DNA from: Streptomyces sclerotialus
GTDB taxonomy: Bacteria; Actinomycetota; Actinomycetes; Streptomycetales; Streptomycetaceae
Direction: 5' to 3'
DNA length: 64,000 nt
Assembly (NCBI RefSeq): GCF_040907265.1
Contig: NZ_JBFOHP010000002.1
Location: 7,440,001-7,504,000 of the forward strand
The position numbers were made by a program, and so were the translations under genes. Positions 34,002-42,158 of the stretch are shown piece after piece (position 1 is the first letter of the stretch; each line of letters opens with the position of its first letter). The notes under the pieces are model-generated. The model did no database searches, was not told the DNA's origin, and worked only from the letters and a program-made list of their open reading frames with translations.

Positions 34002-36136
34002 CCACGACCACGCACACCGACGCGGTGACGGGGGCCGTGGGTACCGCCCGCTCCCGCGTGGAGGGCCTGGCCAAGGTCACGGGAGCGGCCCGCTACGCGG
34101 GCGAGGTGCCGTTCGCCGAACTCGCCCACGGCTGGCTGGTCGTGTCCACCATCGCGCGCGGCCGCATCCGCTCCGTCGAGACGGAACCCGTACTGGCCAT
34201 GCCCGGCGTGCTGGGCGTCCTGCACCACGGGAACGCGCCGCGCGTCGACACCGACTACGTGGGCATGCTCGGGAAGCCCGATCCGACCATCGCGGTCTTC
34301 CAGAACGACCGGGTGCCGCACATGGGGTGGCCGGTGGCTCTGGTCGTCGCCGAGACGTCGGAGCAGGCCAGGGAGGCCGCCGAGGCGCTGGTGGTCCGGT
34401 ACGACGTGGAACCGCACGACGTGGCGTTCGCCGCCGGACGGCCCGGTACGTACACGCCGGACGGCGCCGCCGAGCAGAAGGGGGACCTGGAGGCCGAGCT
34501 CGCCGCTTCCGCCGTCGTCGTGGACGAGGAGTACACCACGCCGGAGGAGCACCACACCATGCTGGAGCCGCACGCGGCGACGGCCCGGTGGGAGGGCGGC
34601 CGCCTCGAAGTCATCGACTCCAACCAGGGCACCACATGGGTGGCGGCGGAGCTCGCGAACCTCTTCTCCCTCGACCCGGCCTCGGTACGGGTGCGGTCCG
34701 AACACGTCGGGGGCGGTTTCGGGTCCAAGGGCATCCGGGCCCACCAGGTGTGCGCCGTGATGGCCGCGACCGTACTCCAGCGTCCGGTCCGCGTCGTACT
34801 GACGCGCCGCCAGATGTTCTCCCTCACCGGCTACCGCAGCCCCACGGCACAGCGGGTCCGGCTCGGCGCCGACGCCGACGGACGGCTGCGCGTGTTCGAG
34901 CACCAGGCGCACAGCCTCACGTCGACCGTGTACGAATTCGTCGAGCCGAGCGCCGCCGTGGGACGCGTGATGTACGGCGCTGACGCCCACCACACCGTCA
35001 ACCGGGTCGTACGTCTCGACGTGCCGACGCCGACCTTCATGCGCGCGCCGGGCGAGGCGCCGGGCTCGTTCGCGGTGGAGTGCGCGCTCGACGAGCTCGC
35101 CGAGAAGGCCGGCCTCGACCCGATCGCGCTGCGCGTACGCAACGAGCCGGACGCCGGGCCCGTCTCCGGGCTGCCGTTCAGCAGCCGCAACCTGCTCTCC
35201 TGCTTCGAGGAGGGCGCCCGCAGGTTCGGCTGGGCGGACCGCGACCCCCGCCCCGGGGTACGCCGCGAAGGGCGGTGGCTGCTCGGTACCGGCACCGCAG
35301 CGGCCGCGTTCCCCTCCAACGCCATGCCGTCCACGGCGTCCGTGACGGCGAAGGCGGACGGCACCTTCACCGTACGGATCAACGCGGCGGACATCGGCAC
35401 CGGTGCGCGCACCGCGCTGACCCAGATCGCCGCGGACGCCCTGCAGGTGGACCAGGACCGCGTCCGCGTGCGGATCGGGGACAGCGACATCGGCCCGGCG
35501 ATGATCGCCGGCGGCTCGATGGGCACCCGCTCCTGGGCCTGGGCCGTCATCGCGGCCGCCGGCGAGCTGCGGGAACGGCTGGCCCTGGGCGGTGCCGTAC
35601 CGCCGGAGGGCATCACGGTCCGGTCGGACACCACCGAGGCCGTCGGCGCGCTGGCGAAGAAAGAGCGGCACTCCTTCGGCGCGCAGTTCGCCGAGGTCGC
35701 GGTGGACGTGACCACCGGTGAGGTACGCGTACGGCGGATGCTCGGCATCTTCGCCGCGGGCCGGATCATCAACCCGCTCACCGCCCGCAGTCAGTTCATC
35801 GGCGGTATGACCTGGGGCATCTCCATGGCGCTGCACGAGGAGGCGGTCCGGGACGCGGCCTCGGGCGGCCATGTCGGCGCCGACCTCGCGGGTTACCACT
35901 TCGCCGCGAACGCCGACGTACCGGTCCTGGAGGCGGACTGGGTGGACGACGCGGACCCGGACGACCCGGTCGGCATCAAGGGCGTCGGCGAGGTCGGCAT
36001 CGTGGGCGCCGCGGCGGCGATCGCGAACGCCGTCTGGCACGCGACGGGCGTACGCCACCGCCACCTGCCGATCCGGCCGGACCGGGTACTGCTGGCGGCG
36101 ACGGAGACGGCCGCGGGGGCCGGCGTGGCCGGCTGA
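33998..36136 (+). CDS. xdhC: molybdenum hydroxylase catalytic subunit (molybdopterin-binding)
   Basis: The 712-residue protein has the Moco-binding segments VGGGFGSKG near 240, FMRAPGEAPGSFAVECALDE near 350, and a C-terminal KGVGEVGIVGAAAAIANAV with the catalytic glutamate. The RAPGEAPG form resembles E. coli PaoC/YagR more than classical xanthine dehydrogenases. It would hydroxylate a purine, aldehyde or N-heterocycle. The three-subunit arrangement (2Fe-2S, FAD, Moco) matches both S. coelicolor xdhABC and PaoABC. Substrate is therefore open. It overlaps the FAD subunit gene by four bases. Confidence 0.9.
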   Translation: MTTTTHTDAVTGAVGTARSRVEGLAKVTGAARYAGEVPFAELAHGWLVVSTIARGRIRSVETEPVLAMPGVLGVLHHGNAPRVDTDYVGMLGKPDPTIAVFQNDRVPHMGWPVALVVAETSEQAREAAEALVVRYDVEPHDVAFAAGRPGTYTPDGAAEQKGDLEAELAASAVVVDEEYTTPEEHHTMLEPHAATARWEGGRLEVIDSNQGTTWVAAELANLFSLDPASVRVRSEHVGGGFGSKGIRAHQVCAVMAATVLQRPVRVVLTRRQMFSLTGYRSPTAQRVRLGADADGRLRVFEHQAHSLTSTVYEFVEPSAAVGRVMYGADAHHTVNRVVRLDVPTPTFMRAPGEAPGSFAVECALDELAEKAGLDPIALRVRNEPDAGPVSGLPFSSRNLLSCFEEGARRFGWADRDPRPGVRREGRWLLGTGTAAAAFPSNAMPSTASVTAKADGTFTVRINAADIGTGARTALTQIAADALQVDQDRVRVRIGDSDIGPAMIAGGSMGTRSWAWAVIAAAGELRERLALGGAVPPEGITVRSDTTEAVGALAKKERHSFGAQFAEVAVDVTTGEVRVRRMLGIFAAGRIINPLTARSQFIGGMTWGISMALHEEAVRDAASGGHVGADLAGYHFAANADVPVLEADWVDDADPDDPVGIKGVGEVGIVGAAAAIANAVWHATGVRHRHLPIRPDRVLLAATETAAGAGVAG

Positions 36137-36195
36137 GCAGGTGAGGCGCGGAGCGGGCGGCCGGGCCCCAAGGGGTACCGGCCCCCGCTCCAGCC

Positions 36196-36230
36196 ACCCC
36201 ACCCATCCCACCCATCCCACCCCACCCACT
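36196..36230. repeat. CCCACCCAT-type tandem repeats
   Basis: A C-rich block with repeated CCCATCCCA/CCCACCCA units lies in the 153-base gap between the catalytic subunit gene and the chaperone gene. It looks like slippage DNA. Confidence 0.75.
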
Positions 36231-36289
36231 CCGCCTCATCGCCCCACCCCCGTCGTCCGACCGGCCGCGAACGAGAGGAGACCGACGAC

Positions 36290-37438
36290 ATGCTGGACAT
36301 CGCCGAAGACCTGCACCGGTGGATCGAGCAGGGCCGGGACTTCGCCGTCGCCACCGTCGTGGCCGTCGGCGGCAGCGCACCACGCAGTCCCGGTGCGGCG
36401 CTCGCCGTCGACAGCGAGGGCACGGCCATCGGCTCGGTCTCCGGTGGCTGCGTGGAGGGAGCGGTGTACGACCTGTGCGCCCAGGCCCTCCAGGACGGCA
36501 CGCCGGTGCGCGAACGCTTCGGCTACAGCGACGAGGACGCCTTCGCCGTCGGGCTGACCTGCGGCGGGGTCATAGACGTCCTGGTCACCCCGGTGCGGTC
36601 GAACGCCCCTGACCGGGCGGTCCTCGCGGCGGCCCTGTCGGCGGCCTCCGCAGGGGGGACGGCGGCGGTCGCCCGGGTGGCCGAGGGCCCCGCCGCCCTG
36701 CTCGGCAAGGCGCTGTTCGTCCGCGCCGACGGCTCGTACGAAGGCGGCCTCGACGCACACCCGGACCTGGACCGGACAGTGGCCGCCGAAACCCGGGCGA
36801 TGCTGGCCACCGGCCGCACCGGCACGTTCACCGTCTCCGCCGACGGAACACACTGCGAGGCCGACCTCACCCTCTTCGCCGAATCCAGCGTGCCGCCCGC
36901 CCGAATGATCGTCTTCGGTGCCATCGACTTCGCCGCCGCGCTCGTCCGCACGGGCAAGTTCCTCGGCTACCACGTGACCGTGTGCGACGCCCGCCCCGTC
37001 TTCGCGACCCGGGCCCGCTTCCCGGAGGCCGACGAGATCGTCGTCGACTGGCCGCACCGCTACCTCCGCCGCACCGGGACCGACGACCGCACGGTCCTCT
37101 GCGTACTCACGCACGACGCCAAGTTCGACGTCCCGCTGCTGACGACGGCCCTGGAACTCCCGGCCGCCTTCATCGGCGCGATGGGCTCACGCCGCACCCA
37201 CGAGGACCGCAACCGCCGCCTCCGCGAAGCCGGCGTAACCGACCACCAACTAGCCCGCCTCCACTCCCCGATCGGCCTCGACCTCGGCGCCCGCACCCCC
37301 GAGGAAACGGCCCTGTCGATAGCGGCCGAAATCGTCGCGGTACGGCACGGGGGGACGGGGACGCCGCTCACGGGGTCGGGGACGCCGATCCACCGCACAC
37401 CCGGAAGCGGAGGAAAGGGGGAGGGCGCGGCTGCCTGA
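36290..37438 (+). CDS. XdhC/CoxI-family molybdenum cofactor chaperone
   Basis: The 382-residue protein has the XdhC/CoxI N-terminal domain (ATVVAVGGSAPRSPGAAL, then SVSGGCVEGAVY near residue 50 and LTCGGVIDVLV near 90) and a C-terminal Rossmann-like domain (HDAKFDVPLLTTALEL, AAFIGAMGSRRTHEDR). XdhC proteins bind sulfurated Moco and insert it into the apoenzyme. It is separated by 153 bases from the catalytic subunit gene, but on the same strand and probably in the same operon. GAGAGGAG precedes the ATG by ten bases. The C-terminal 20 residues are low complexity. Confidence 0.9.
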   Translation: MLDIAEDLHRWIEQGRDFAVATVVAVGGSAPRSPGAALAVDSEGTAIGSVSGGCVEGAVYDLCAQALQDGTPVRERFGYSDEDAFAVGLTCGGVIDVLVTPVRSNAPDRAVLAAALSAASAGGTAAVARVAEGPAALLGKALFVRADGSYEGGLDAHPDLDRTVAAETRAMLATGRTGTFTVSADGTHCEADLTLFAESSVPPARMIVFGAIDFAAALVRTGKFLGYHVTVCDARPVFATRARFPEADEIVVDWPHRYLRRTGTDDRTVLCVLTHDAKFDVPLLTTALELPAAFIGAMGSRRTHEDRNRRLREAGVTDHQLARLHSPIGLDLGARTPEETALSIAAEIVAVRHGGTGTPLTGSGTPIHRTPGSGGKGEGAAA

Positions 37439-37462
37439 CCGGAACGGTGATCGTGACCGATG

Positions 37463-37528
37463 TCCTGGTGCACAGGCCGGCAGTGGCGTACAACTTCCCA
37501 ACGGGCCGGTCGAGCAAGTGCACCAGGA
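37463..37528 (+). promoter_or_regulatory. long-range inverted repeat that overlaps the Crp gene ribosome binding site
   Basis: TCCTGGTGCAC (37463-37473) is the exact complement of GTGCACCAGGA (37518-37528). The right arm takes in the first bases of the AGGAGG Shine-Dalgarno sequence of the Crp/Fnr gene. If transcribed, the two arms would fold into a hairpin with a 44-base loop that hides the ribosome binding site. Confidence 0.45.
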
Positions 37529-37537
37529 GGGCCAGGA

Positions 37538-38179
37538 ATGCTGGCGGAAGACGCATGGAGTGAGTTACAGCGCCTGGGGACGGTGCGGCGGTTCCGGGCA
37601 CGCAGTGTGATGCTCCGGCAAGGCGCTCCCGGAACACATCTCCTCGCGCTCACCGACGGCCTGGCGAAGGTCGTCTGCCGGGAACCCGACGGCGCGACGA
37701 CCTGGCTGGCCTTCCGTGGCCCGGGCGACCTCCTCGGCGAGGTGTCCGTCTTCAACGGCACGACACGCACCGCGGACGTGGTCGCGCTCAGCTCGTGCAC
37801 GGCCGTCGTGCTGGAGGCCGAGCGCTTCCGCAGATTCGTCGAGCAACACGGCCTGGTGATGGACCTGATGCGGCAGACGCTGTCCCGCCTGCGCGAGTCC
37901 GACGCGCGCCGGGCAGAGTTGCAGAACGTCTCCCTCGTCGTACGGCTGGCGCGATCGCTCCTCCGGCTGGCCGAGCTCATCGGCCCGAACGGTGTTCGCG
38001 CCCCGGTGCGACTGGCCGGCCTCACCCAGGAAGAGATCGCCCAGGCGATCGGGGTGACCCGCAATTCGGTCGGTACCGGACTGCAGCAGCTGAGGGAAGC
38101 GGGAGCGGTGGAAACCGCACGCCGGGTGATCACCATCAGGGACATGCGGACGCTGCGGCACTGGGCCGCCCTCGAGTGA
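37538..38179 (+). CDS. Crp/Fnr-family regulator with a cyclic-nucleotide-binding domain
   Basis: The 213-residue protein has an N-terminal cNMP-binding fold (VRRFRARSVMLRQGAPGTHLL) with a phosphate-binding-cassette-like segment GDLLGEVSVFNGTTRTADV at about 67-85, in which the Glu, Arg and following Thr resemble true cAMP binders. The C-terminal Crp helix-turn-helix contains LTQEEIAQAIGVTRNSVGTG, with QQLREAGAVET. The gene is 171 bases upstream of a nucleotidyl cyclase-like gene in the same orientation. That context suggests it may read a cyclic nucleotide made by the neighbour. AGGAGG and CAGGA lie just upstream of the ATG. Confidence 0.87.
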   Translation: MLAEDAWSELQRLGTVRRFRARSVMLRQGAPGTHLLALTDGLAKVVCREPDGATTWLAFRGPGDLLGEVSVFNGTTRTADVVALSSCTAVVLEAERFRRFVEQHGLVMDLMRQTLSRLRESDARRAELQNVSLVVRLARSLLRLAELIGPNGVRAPVRLAGLTQEEIAQAIGVTRNSVGTGLQQLREAGAVETARRVITIRDMRTLRHWAALE

Positions 38180-38182
38180 CAC

Positions 38183-38231
38183 GTACGACGAGTATCGGCA
38201 TGTACGACGAGTACTGAGACGTACGACGAGT
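38183..38231. repeat. three iterated GTACGACGAGT elements with a 19-base period
   Basis: GTACGACGAGT occurs at 38183-38193, 38202-38212 and 38221-38231, exactly 19 bases apart, starting three bases after the Crp/Fnr stop and 120 bases before the cyclase ATG. A constant spacing near two helical turns would suit an iterated protein-binding site; slippage is the alternative. Confidence 0.8.
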
Positions 38232-38350
38232 GAGGACGGTCACCCTCGGAGTGCCCTGCGCTGTGCATTCGCGTCCCGGGCGCTCACGGATGCTCATCAC
38301 CAGCCGCTCAACGGCGGCCGAGCACCCGTCATCGACCGAGGAGACCGCGC

Positions 38351-39256
38351 ATGTCCACTCCCACTCCCATGCCCGTGCCCTACGCCAAGAGCCGGCCGCT
38401 CCCGCCCTACCGGGCCCTCTTCGCCGTGGACGCCAAGGATTTCACCGGCCTCCCCGCCGTGCAGCACGAAGCGGTCAGCCGGCTGATCCCCGCACTGGTC
38501 GACCAGGCCCTCGAACGAGCCGACCTGTGCGACCTCAGGGACGCCAAGAGGTTTCCCGCCAACACCGGCGACGGGGTGGTGTTCGGATTCGAGCCCGTGC
38601 ACCTCCCGTTCGTCCTCTCGCCGTTCCTGGACACCCTGGACGAGGTACTCGGTGCCTACAACCAGCAGACCCTCGGGCCGCGCATCCGGCTACGGGCCAG
38701 CGTCCACGTCGGGCCGCTGCCGGACGCCGGGGAGCCCGGTGACGGCAACGGCACACCCCGCAACGACACGCACCGATTGCTCGACTCGCGCCCGGTCAAG
38801 GCGATCCTGGCAGCCGCCAGCGAGCAGACCACCCACCTGGCCGCGGTCGTCTCCCAGCGGGTCTACGAGGACGTGATCCTCGGCGCCTACACGGCTCTGC
38901 ACCCGGACCGCTGCATCGAAGTGCCCGCCACCGTGGAGGGCAAGGCCTTCGCGCAACAGGCGTGGCTCTACATCCCGACACCGTCCGGGAACCTCGTACA
39001 CGCCGGCGTCCTGGCGGCGGAGGAGAACACCGCGCCCGCCGAGCAGCAGCCGGAACCGCGGACGCCGCGGCCGGAGACGACGCGCTACCGCGACAACGCC
39101 CAGCACGTCGGCGAGGGCGCCGCCCTGATGGGTGATGTCGCGGGGGACTTCAACTACACCGGTGCCACGACGTACCGGGCAGCCAACCAGCACTGGGGCG
39201 GCGGCGACAACATCTCGGGTGACAAGCACGTCGGCGGCTCCGGGGACCACCGATGA
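38351..39256 (+). CDS. class III nucleotidyl cyclase-like protein with C-terminal adaptor motif (Pycsar-type candidate)
   Basis: The 301-residue protein has a cyclase-like core at about 20-215. ALFAVDAKDFTGL carries the first metal-binding aspartate (Asp27), and FPANTGDGVVFGF the second (Asp74). RIRLRASVHVGPL and RNDTHRLLDSRPVKAIL fit the later part of the fold. After a Pro/Glu-rich linker the tail (245-271) has RDNAQHVGEGAALMGDVAGD, followed by GGGDNISGDKHVG. The former motif recurs at the N-terminus of the next protein. GAGGAG precedes the ATG by eight bases. The stop overlaps the next start (ATGA). Related cyclases make cUMP or cCMP in Pycsar defence, but the product here is unknown. Confidence 0.78.
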   Translation: MSTPTPMPVPYAKSRPLPPYRALFAVDAKDFTGLPAVQHEAVSRLIPALVDQALERADLCDLRDAKRFPANTGDGVVFGFEPVHLPFVLSPFLDTLDEVLGAYNQQTLGPRIRLRASVHVGPLPDAGEPGDGNGTPRNDTHRLLDSRPVKAILAAASEQTTHLAAVVSQRVYEDVILGAYTALHPDRCIEVPATVEGKAFAQQAWLYIPTPSGNLVHAGVLAAEENTAPAEQQPEPRTPRPETTRYRDNAQHVGEGAALMGDVAGDFNYTGATTYRAANQHWGGGDNISGDKHVGGSGDHR

Positions 39257-41265
39257 GCGACGGGCTGATCGACCACCCCGCTCCGCAGGCCGACGGCTTC
39301 GAGAACAACCGGCAGCGCGTCGGCCAGGGACTCGCCATCATGGGGAGTGTCGGCGGAAACGTCTCCGTCATCGTCGGCATGGAAGAACCCGCCTCCGAGA
39401 AGGTCTTCCAGCCGGCGTTCCGTGAAGGGCCCTATCCCCGCGGGGATGTCGAAGAGCGGTTGCGCGGTTTCACAGAGCCGCCTTCCTACGCGCGCTGCGA
39501 GGAAATCCTCGGAAGGGGAGTCCTGCTCCTGCGGGCCGAGACCGGTACCGGCTCCACCACGGCCGCCTTCGCACTGCTGGCAGCGCGGCACGGCGCCGAC
39601 GGCATCGCCGGTCTCGACCCGTCCGGCGACTTGACCACGTGGGAGCTGAAACCCGGGCGCGGGCACCTGGTGCAGGGCCTGCCGCAGGAACGAGCGAAGA
39701 GCCTCGGCGAAGTCCAGCTCATGTCGCTGTCGGCCCGGCTGCGCGACATGTCGGCAAGCCTCGTGGTCATCGTGGGGGAGGAGGTGTCCCTACCTGCCGA
39801 TACCGGAGCATGGCAGGCGGTACATCGCCCCCCGAGCCCCTGTGACGTGGCCGAAGCACACCTCCGGGCGAGGGCCCGAGCGGGCACGATCACCACCGAT
39901 CAGCTGTCGGAGACCTTGGCCGCCCTGACCGCTCCCGAGTTCACCGCGTACCTGCGCGCGAGCCGCCTGCCCGGCCTGGGGGCCGACGCGGCCGAAGAAC
40001 TGAGGGAGGCGGTGACCACCGGCCGGCCGGCCGCCACCGCGCTGGAGAACTTGCGGCTCGGCAGTCTGCCGGCTGCCAGGAAAGCCCTGGAGAGCGCTGC
40101 GGGCAGCGCGGACGACCTCGCTCTCATCGCGGCCGTCGCCCTGCTCGAAGAGCAGGACCGCACGGTCATCGAGCAGCTTGCCGCCAAGCTGCGCCCCCTC
40201 TTCCGCGAACGGGCGGGCGGAGACGTCCCGGCCCACGACCGCACCGCACAACCGGACCTGCTCGGTCCCGCCTTCGACAAGCGTCTCGCGAAGATCGGTG
40301 CACGTGCCCTGCCCCCGCGTGTGGCCTCCGGTTACCGGCATCGATACCGGGTGCAGCCCGTCGTCTTCCACGGCCGGCACCGGGCCGAGGCGGTGCTGCG
40401 GCAGCTCTGGCTGGAGTACGAAGGCACTGCCCCCATCCTGCGGGAAGGGCTGCGGGTTCTCTCCTACCAGCCGGGAGTCGACCTCGCCTCGGGCCGCGCC
40501 ATCGGGCGGGTGCTGGCGCACGCCACCGGACCGGCGGTGCTGCGCGAGGTACAGGAGTTCGCCTCGGCGGACGTCAGGTGGCGACGGCGGCTGGCGGCGT
40601 ACGCGCTCGGTGAATTCGCCCAGCACGCGGAGCTGGCGGCGGCGGCTCACGAACAGCTGCGGCAGTGGAGCCGACAACGCGATGTGAACCTGCGGTGCAC
40701 GGTCGCCGAGACCTGCGCGGGCAGTTACGGGCTGGCGCGTCCCGAGGCCGCCATGCACCTGCTCAGGAATGTGCTGGACGGGCCGGACGACCGACTGGAG
40801 GGACGACTGCGCACCGCGGTCTCCTTCGCGCTCGGCGTGTTGCTCAAGGAAGAAGCCAATCGGCCGCTGGTCCTCGCCTGGCTGGTGACCTGGCTGACCG
40901 CGGAGGGCGGCACGCTGCACCACTCGTACGCCGCGTTCGCCATCGAATCCCTCTGCCGTACCGGCTTCCCCGAGTTCAACCGGTCGGGCACGCAGAAGGT
41001 GAGCCTGGCCGACGTGCTGGCCGACCACCGGTACCGCGCCCTCGACCTGGTGGCGACAGCGCTGGACGAGCCCGCCACGTACGGGGCGATGGCCGAGGGT
41101 CTGTCGGACATCGGAAGGGACGCGGCACTGCGGCGCCGAGTGGACCTGGACGGCTTCCTCGGCGAACTGGCGAAGTCGGCGGACGGCCGCCGGGGCGTCA
41201 TCCGCTTCCTTCTCACCCGTTACCGGCAACGCTCGACCATCGCGACAGAACGGAAAGTGTCATGA
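39253..41265 (+). CDS. STAND-like protein with a defective P-loop and helical repeats
   Basis: The 670-residue protein begins with the same adaptor motif as the cyclase tail (NNRQRVGQGLAIMGSVGGN, residues 18-36). A nucleotide-binding-like domain follows: LLLRAETGTGSTTAAFALL (91-109) has the Walker A shape, but the invariant lysine is Ser101, and the Walker B-like strand SLVVIVGEE also lacks a clean acidic pair. The rest, about 200-650, is mainly alpha-helical, with HEAT-like repeats (for example SADVRWRRRLAAYALGEFAQ). It may be a scaffold or sensor and not an ATPase. It is coupled to both neighbours by four-base overlaps. Confidence 0.7.
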   Translation: MSDGLIDHPAPQADGFENNRQRVGQGLAIMGSVGGNVSVIVGMEEPASEKVFQPAFREGPYPRGDVEERLRGFTEPPSYARCEEILGRGVLLLRAETGTGSTTAAFALLAARHGADGIAGLDPSGDLTTWELKPGRGHLVQGLPQERAKSLGEVQLMSLSARLRDMSASLVVIVGEEVSLPADTGAWQAVHRPPSPCDVAEAHLRARARAGTITTDQLSETLAALTAPEFTAYLRASRLPGLGADAAEELREAVTTGRPAATALENLRLGSLPAARKALESAAGSADDLALIAAVALLEEQDRTVIEQLAAKLRPLFRERAGGDVPAHDRTAQPDLLGPAFDKRLAKIGARALPPRVASGYRHRYRVQPVVFHGRHRAEAVLRQLWLEYEGTAPILREGLRVLSYQPGVDLASGRAIGRVLAHATGPAVLREVQEFASADVRWRRRLAAYALGEFAQHAELAAAAHEQLRQWSRQRDVNLRCTVAETCAGSYGLARPEAAMHLLRNVLDGPDDRLEGRLRTAVSFALGVLLKEEANRPLVLAWLVTWLTAEGGTLHHSYAAFAIESLCRTGFPEFNRSGTQKVSLADVLADHRYRALDLVATALDEPATYGAMAEGLSDIGRDAALRRRVDLDGFLGELAKSADGRRGVIRFLLTRYRQRSTIATERKVS

Positions 41266-42158
41266 CGGAACCGCTGTACGTCTCCGCTTCTTCACCCCTG
41301 ATGAGCCTGCTGCGGTTGCGCATGGGCGCCCGCGCCGGGCGCGCCCTGGTCTTCCTGGCAGAGACGGGCGCGGAACGGGTCGAGCCGCCTCGCGGCCGCA
41401 GCAGCTGGGGGCATTCGCGCCCGTCCCTGCGCGATGTCAGGAGCGGGCACTTCCCGTACGCCTTCTGGGTCTCCCTCGCCGAGCGGACCTCTTGGGTGGA
41501 CGTGCGCACACGTACCGGGACTTCGCGCTACGAGGTCCGATGGAGGGTGAGCGACCCGGTCGCCGTCGTCCGGCAGAGGGTCACGGAGGAGGGCGCGCCC
41601 CAGCGGATCGCCACGCACATCGCGGGCCACGGCAGCGTGCCCGGCCGGCACGACCTGTTCAAGCAGCCCCCGCCCGCGTACGGCACCGTTCCGATCACCC
41701 CGTACGAGCAGGAACACGTCATGGCGGAGGCGGGCCTCACCTACCGCTTCCTGGAGACCCCTCCGGAACCGGTGAGCGCACCGGCCCGCGGAGCGCTGCC
41801 GCCACTGCCCGCAGCCTGGGGCGAGACGCACCGCGAAGCGTACGGCTTCTACCGCGAGGTGGTCGCGGGCGGGCCGGTCGGCCTCGCCGCGCTGTGGCTG
41901 CTGCACCAGCCGGAGCAGGCGAAGGACGTACTGGAGTGGACGGTGGCTCACAAGGACCTGCTCACGGACGAGGACGACTGGGAGCGCACGCTGGCCGCCA
42001 CCCTCAAGGGGTTGACGGAAGGGGAGCGGTCATTGGTCGGTGTCCGTGTCGCTGACGTGCTGAACGAGCTGTGCGTACCACAAGGCGCGGAAGTCCTCCA
42101 GCGGCTGCAGGGCGAACGGCACGCCGGAATGAACGGAACACCCCGGGAGCACCGGTGA
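41262..42158 (+). CDS. unrecognised protein of the Pycsar-like operon
   Basis: The 298-residue product has no known motif that I can name. A beta-rich N-terminal half contains SWVDVRTRTGTSRYEVRWRV followed by SDPVAVVRQRVTE, which faintly recalls the SPFH/band-7 fold, and a helical C-terminal half ends near residue 290 (EVLQRLQGERHAG). There is no signal peptide or membrane segment. Its start and stop each overlap neighbouring genes by four bases (ATGA at 41262, GTGA at 42155), so it is part of the cassette. It may bridge the STAND-like sensor and the membrane effector. Confidence 0.6.
   Translation: MTEPLYVSASSPLMSLLRLRMGARAGRALVFLAETGAERVEPPRGRSSWGHSRPSLRDVRSGHFPYAFWVSLAERTSWVDVRTRTGTSRYEVRWRVSDPVAVVRQRVTEEGAPQRIATHIAGHGSVPGRHDLFKQPPPAYGTVPITPYEQEHVMAEAGLTYRFLETPPEPVSAPARGALPPLPAAWGETHREAYGFYREVVAGGPVGLAALWLLHQPEQAKDVLEWTVAHKDLLTDEDDWERTLAATLKGLTEGERSLVGVRVADVLNELCVPQGAEVLQRLQGERHAGMNGTPREHR

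Noticed and set aside
38351..39256. Cyclase-like protein considered as a simple enzymatically dead regulator of another conflict family
   Set aside because: Both metal-binding aspartates (27 and 74) are present and a PycTM-like gene lies in the operon, so an active cyclase is at least as likely. I kept the name cautious.
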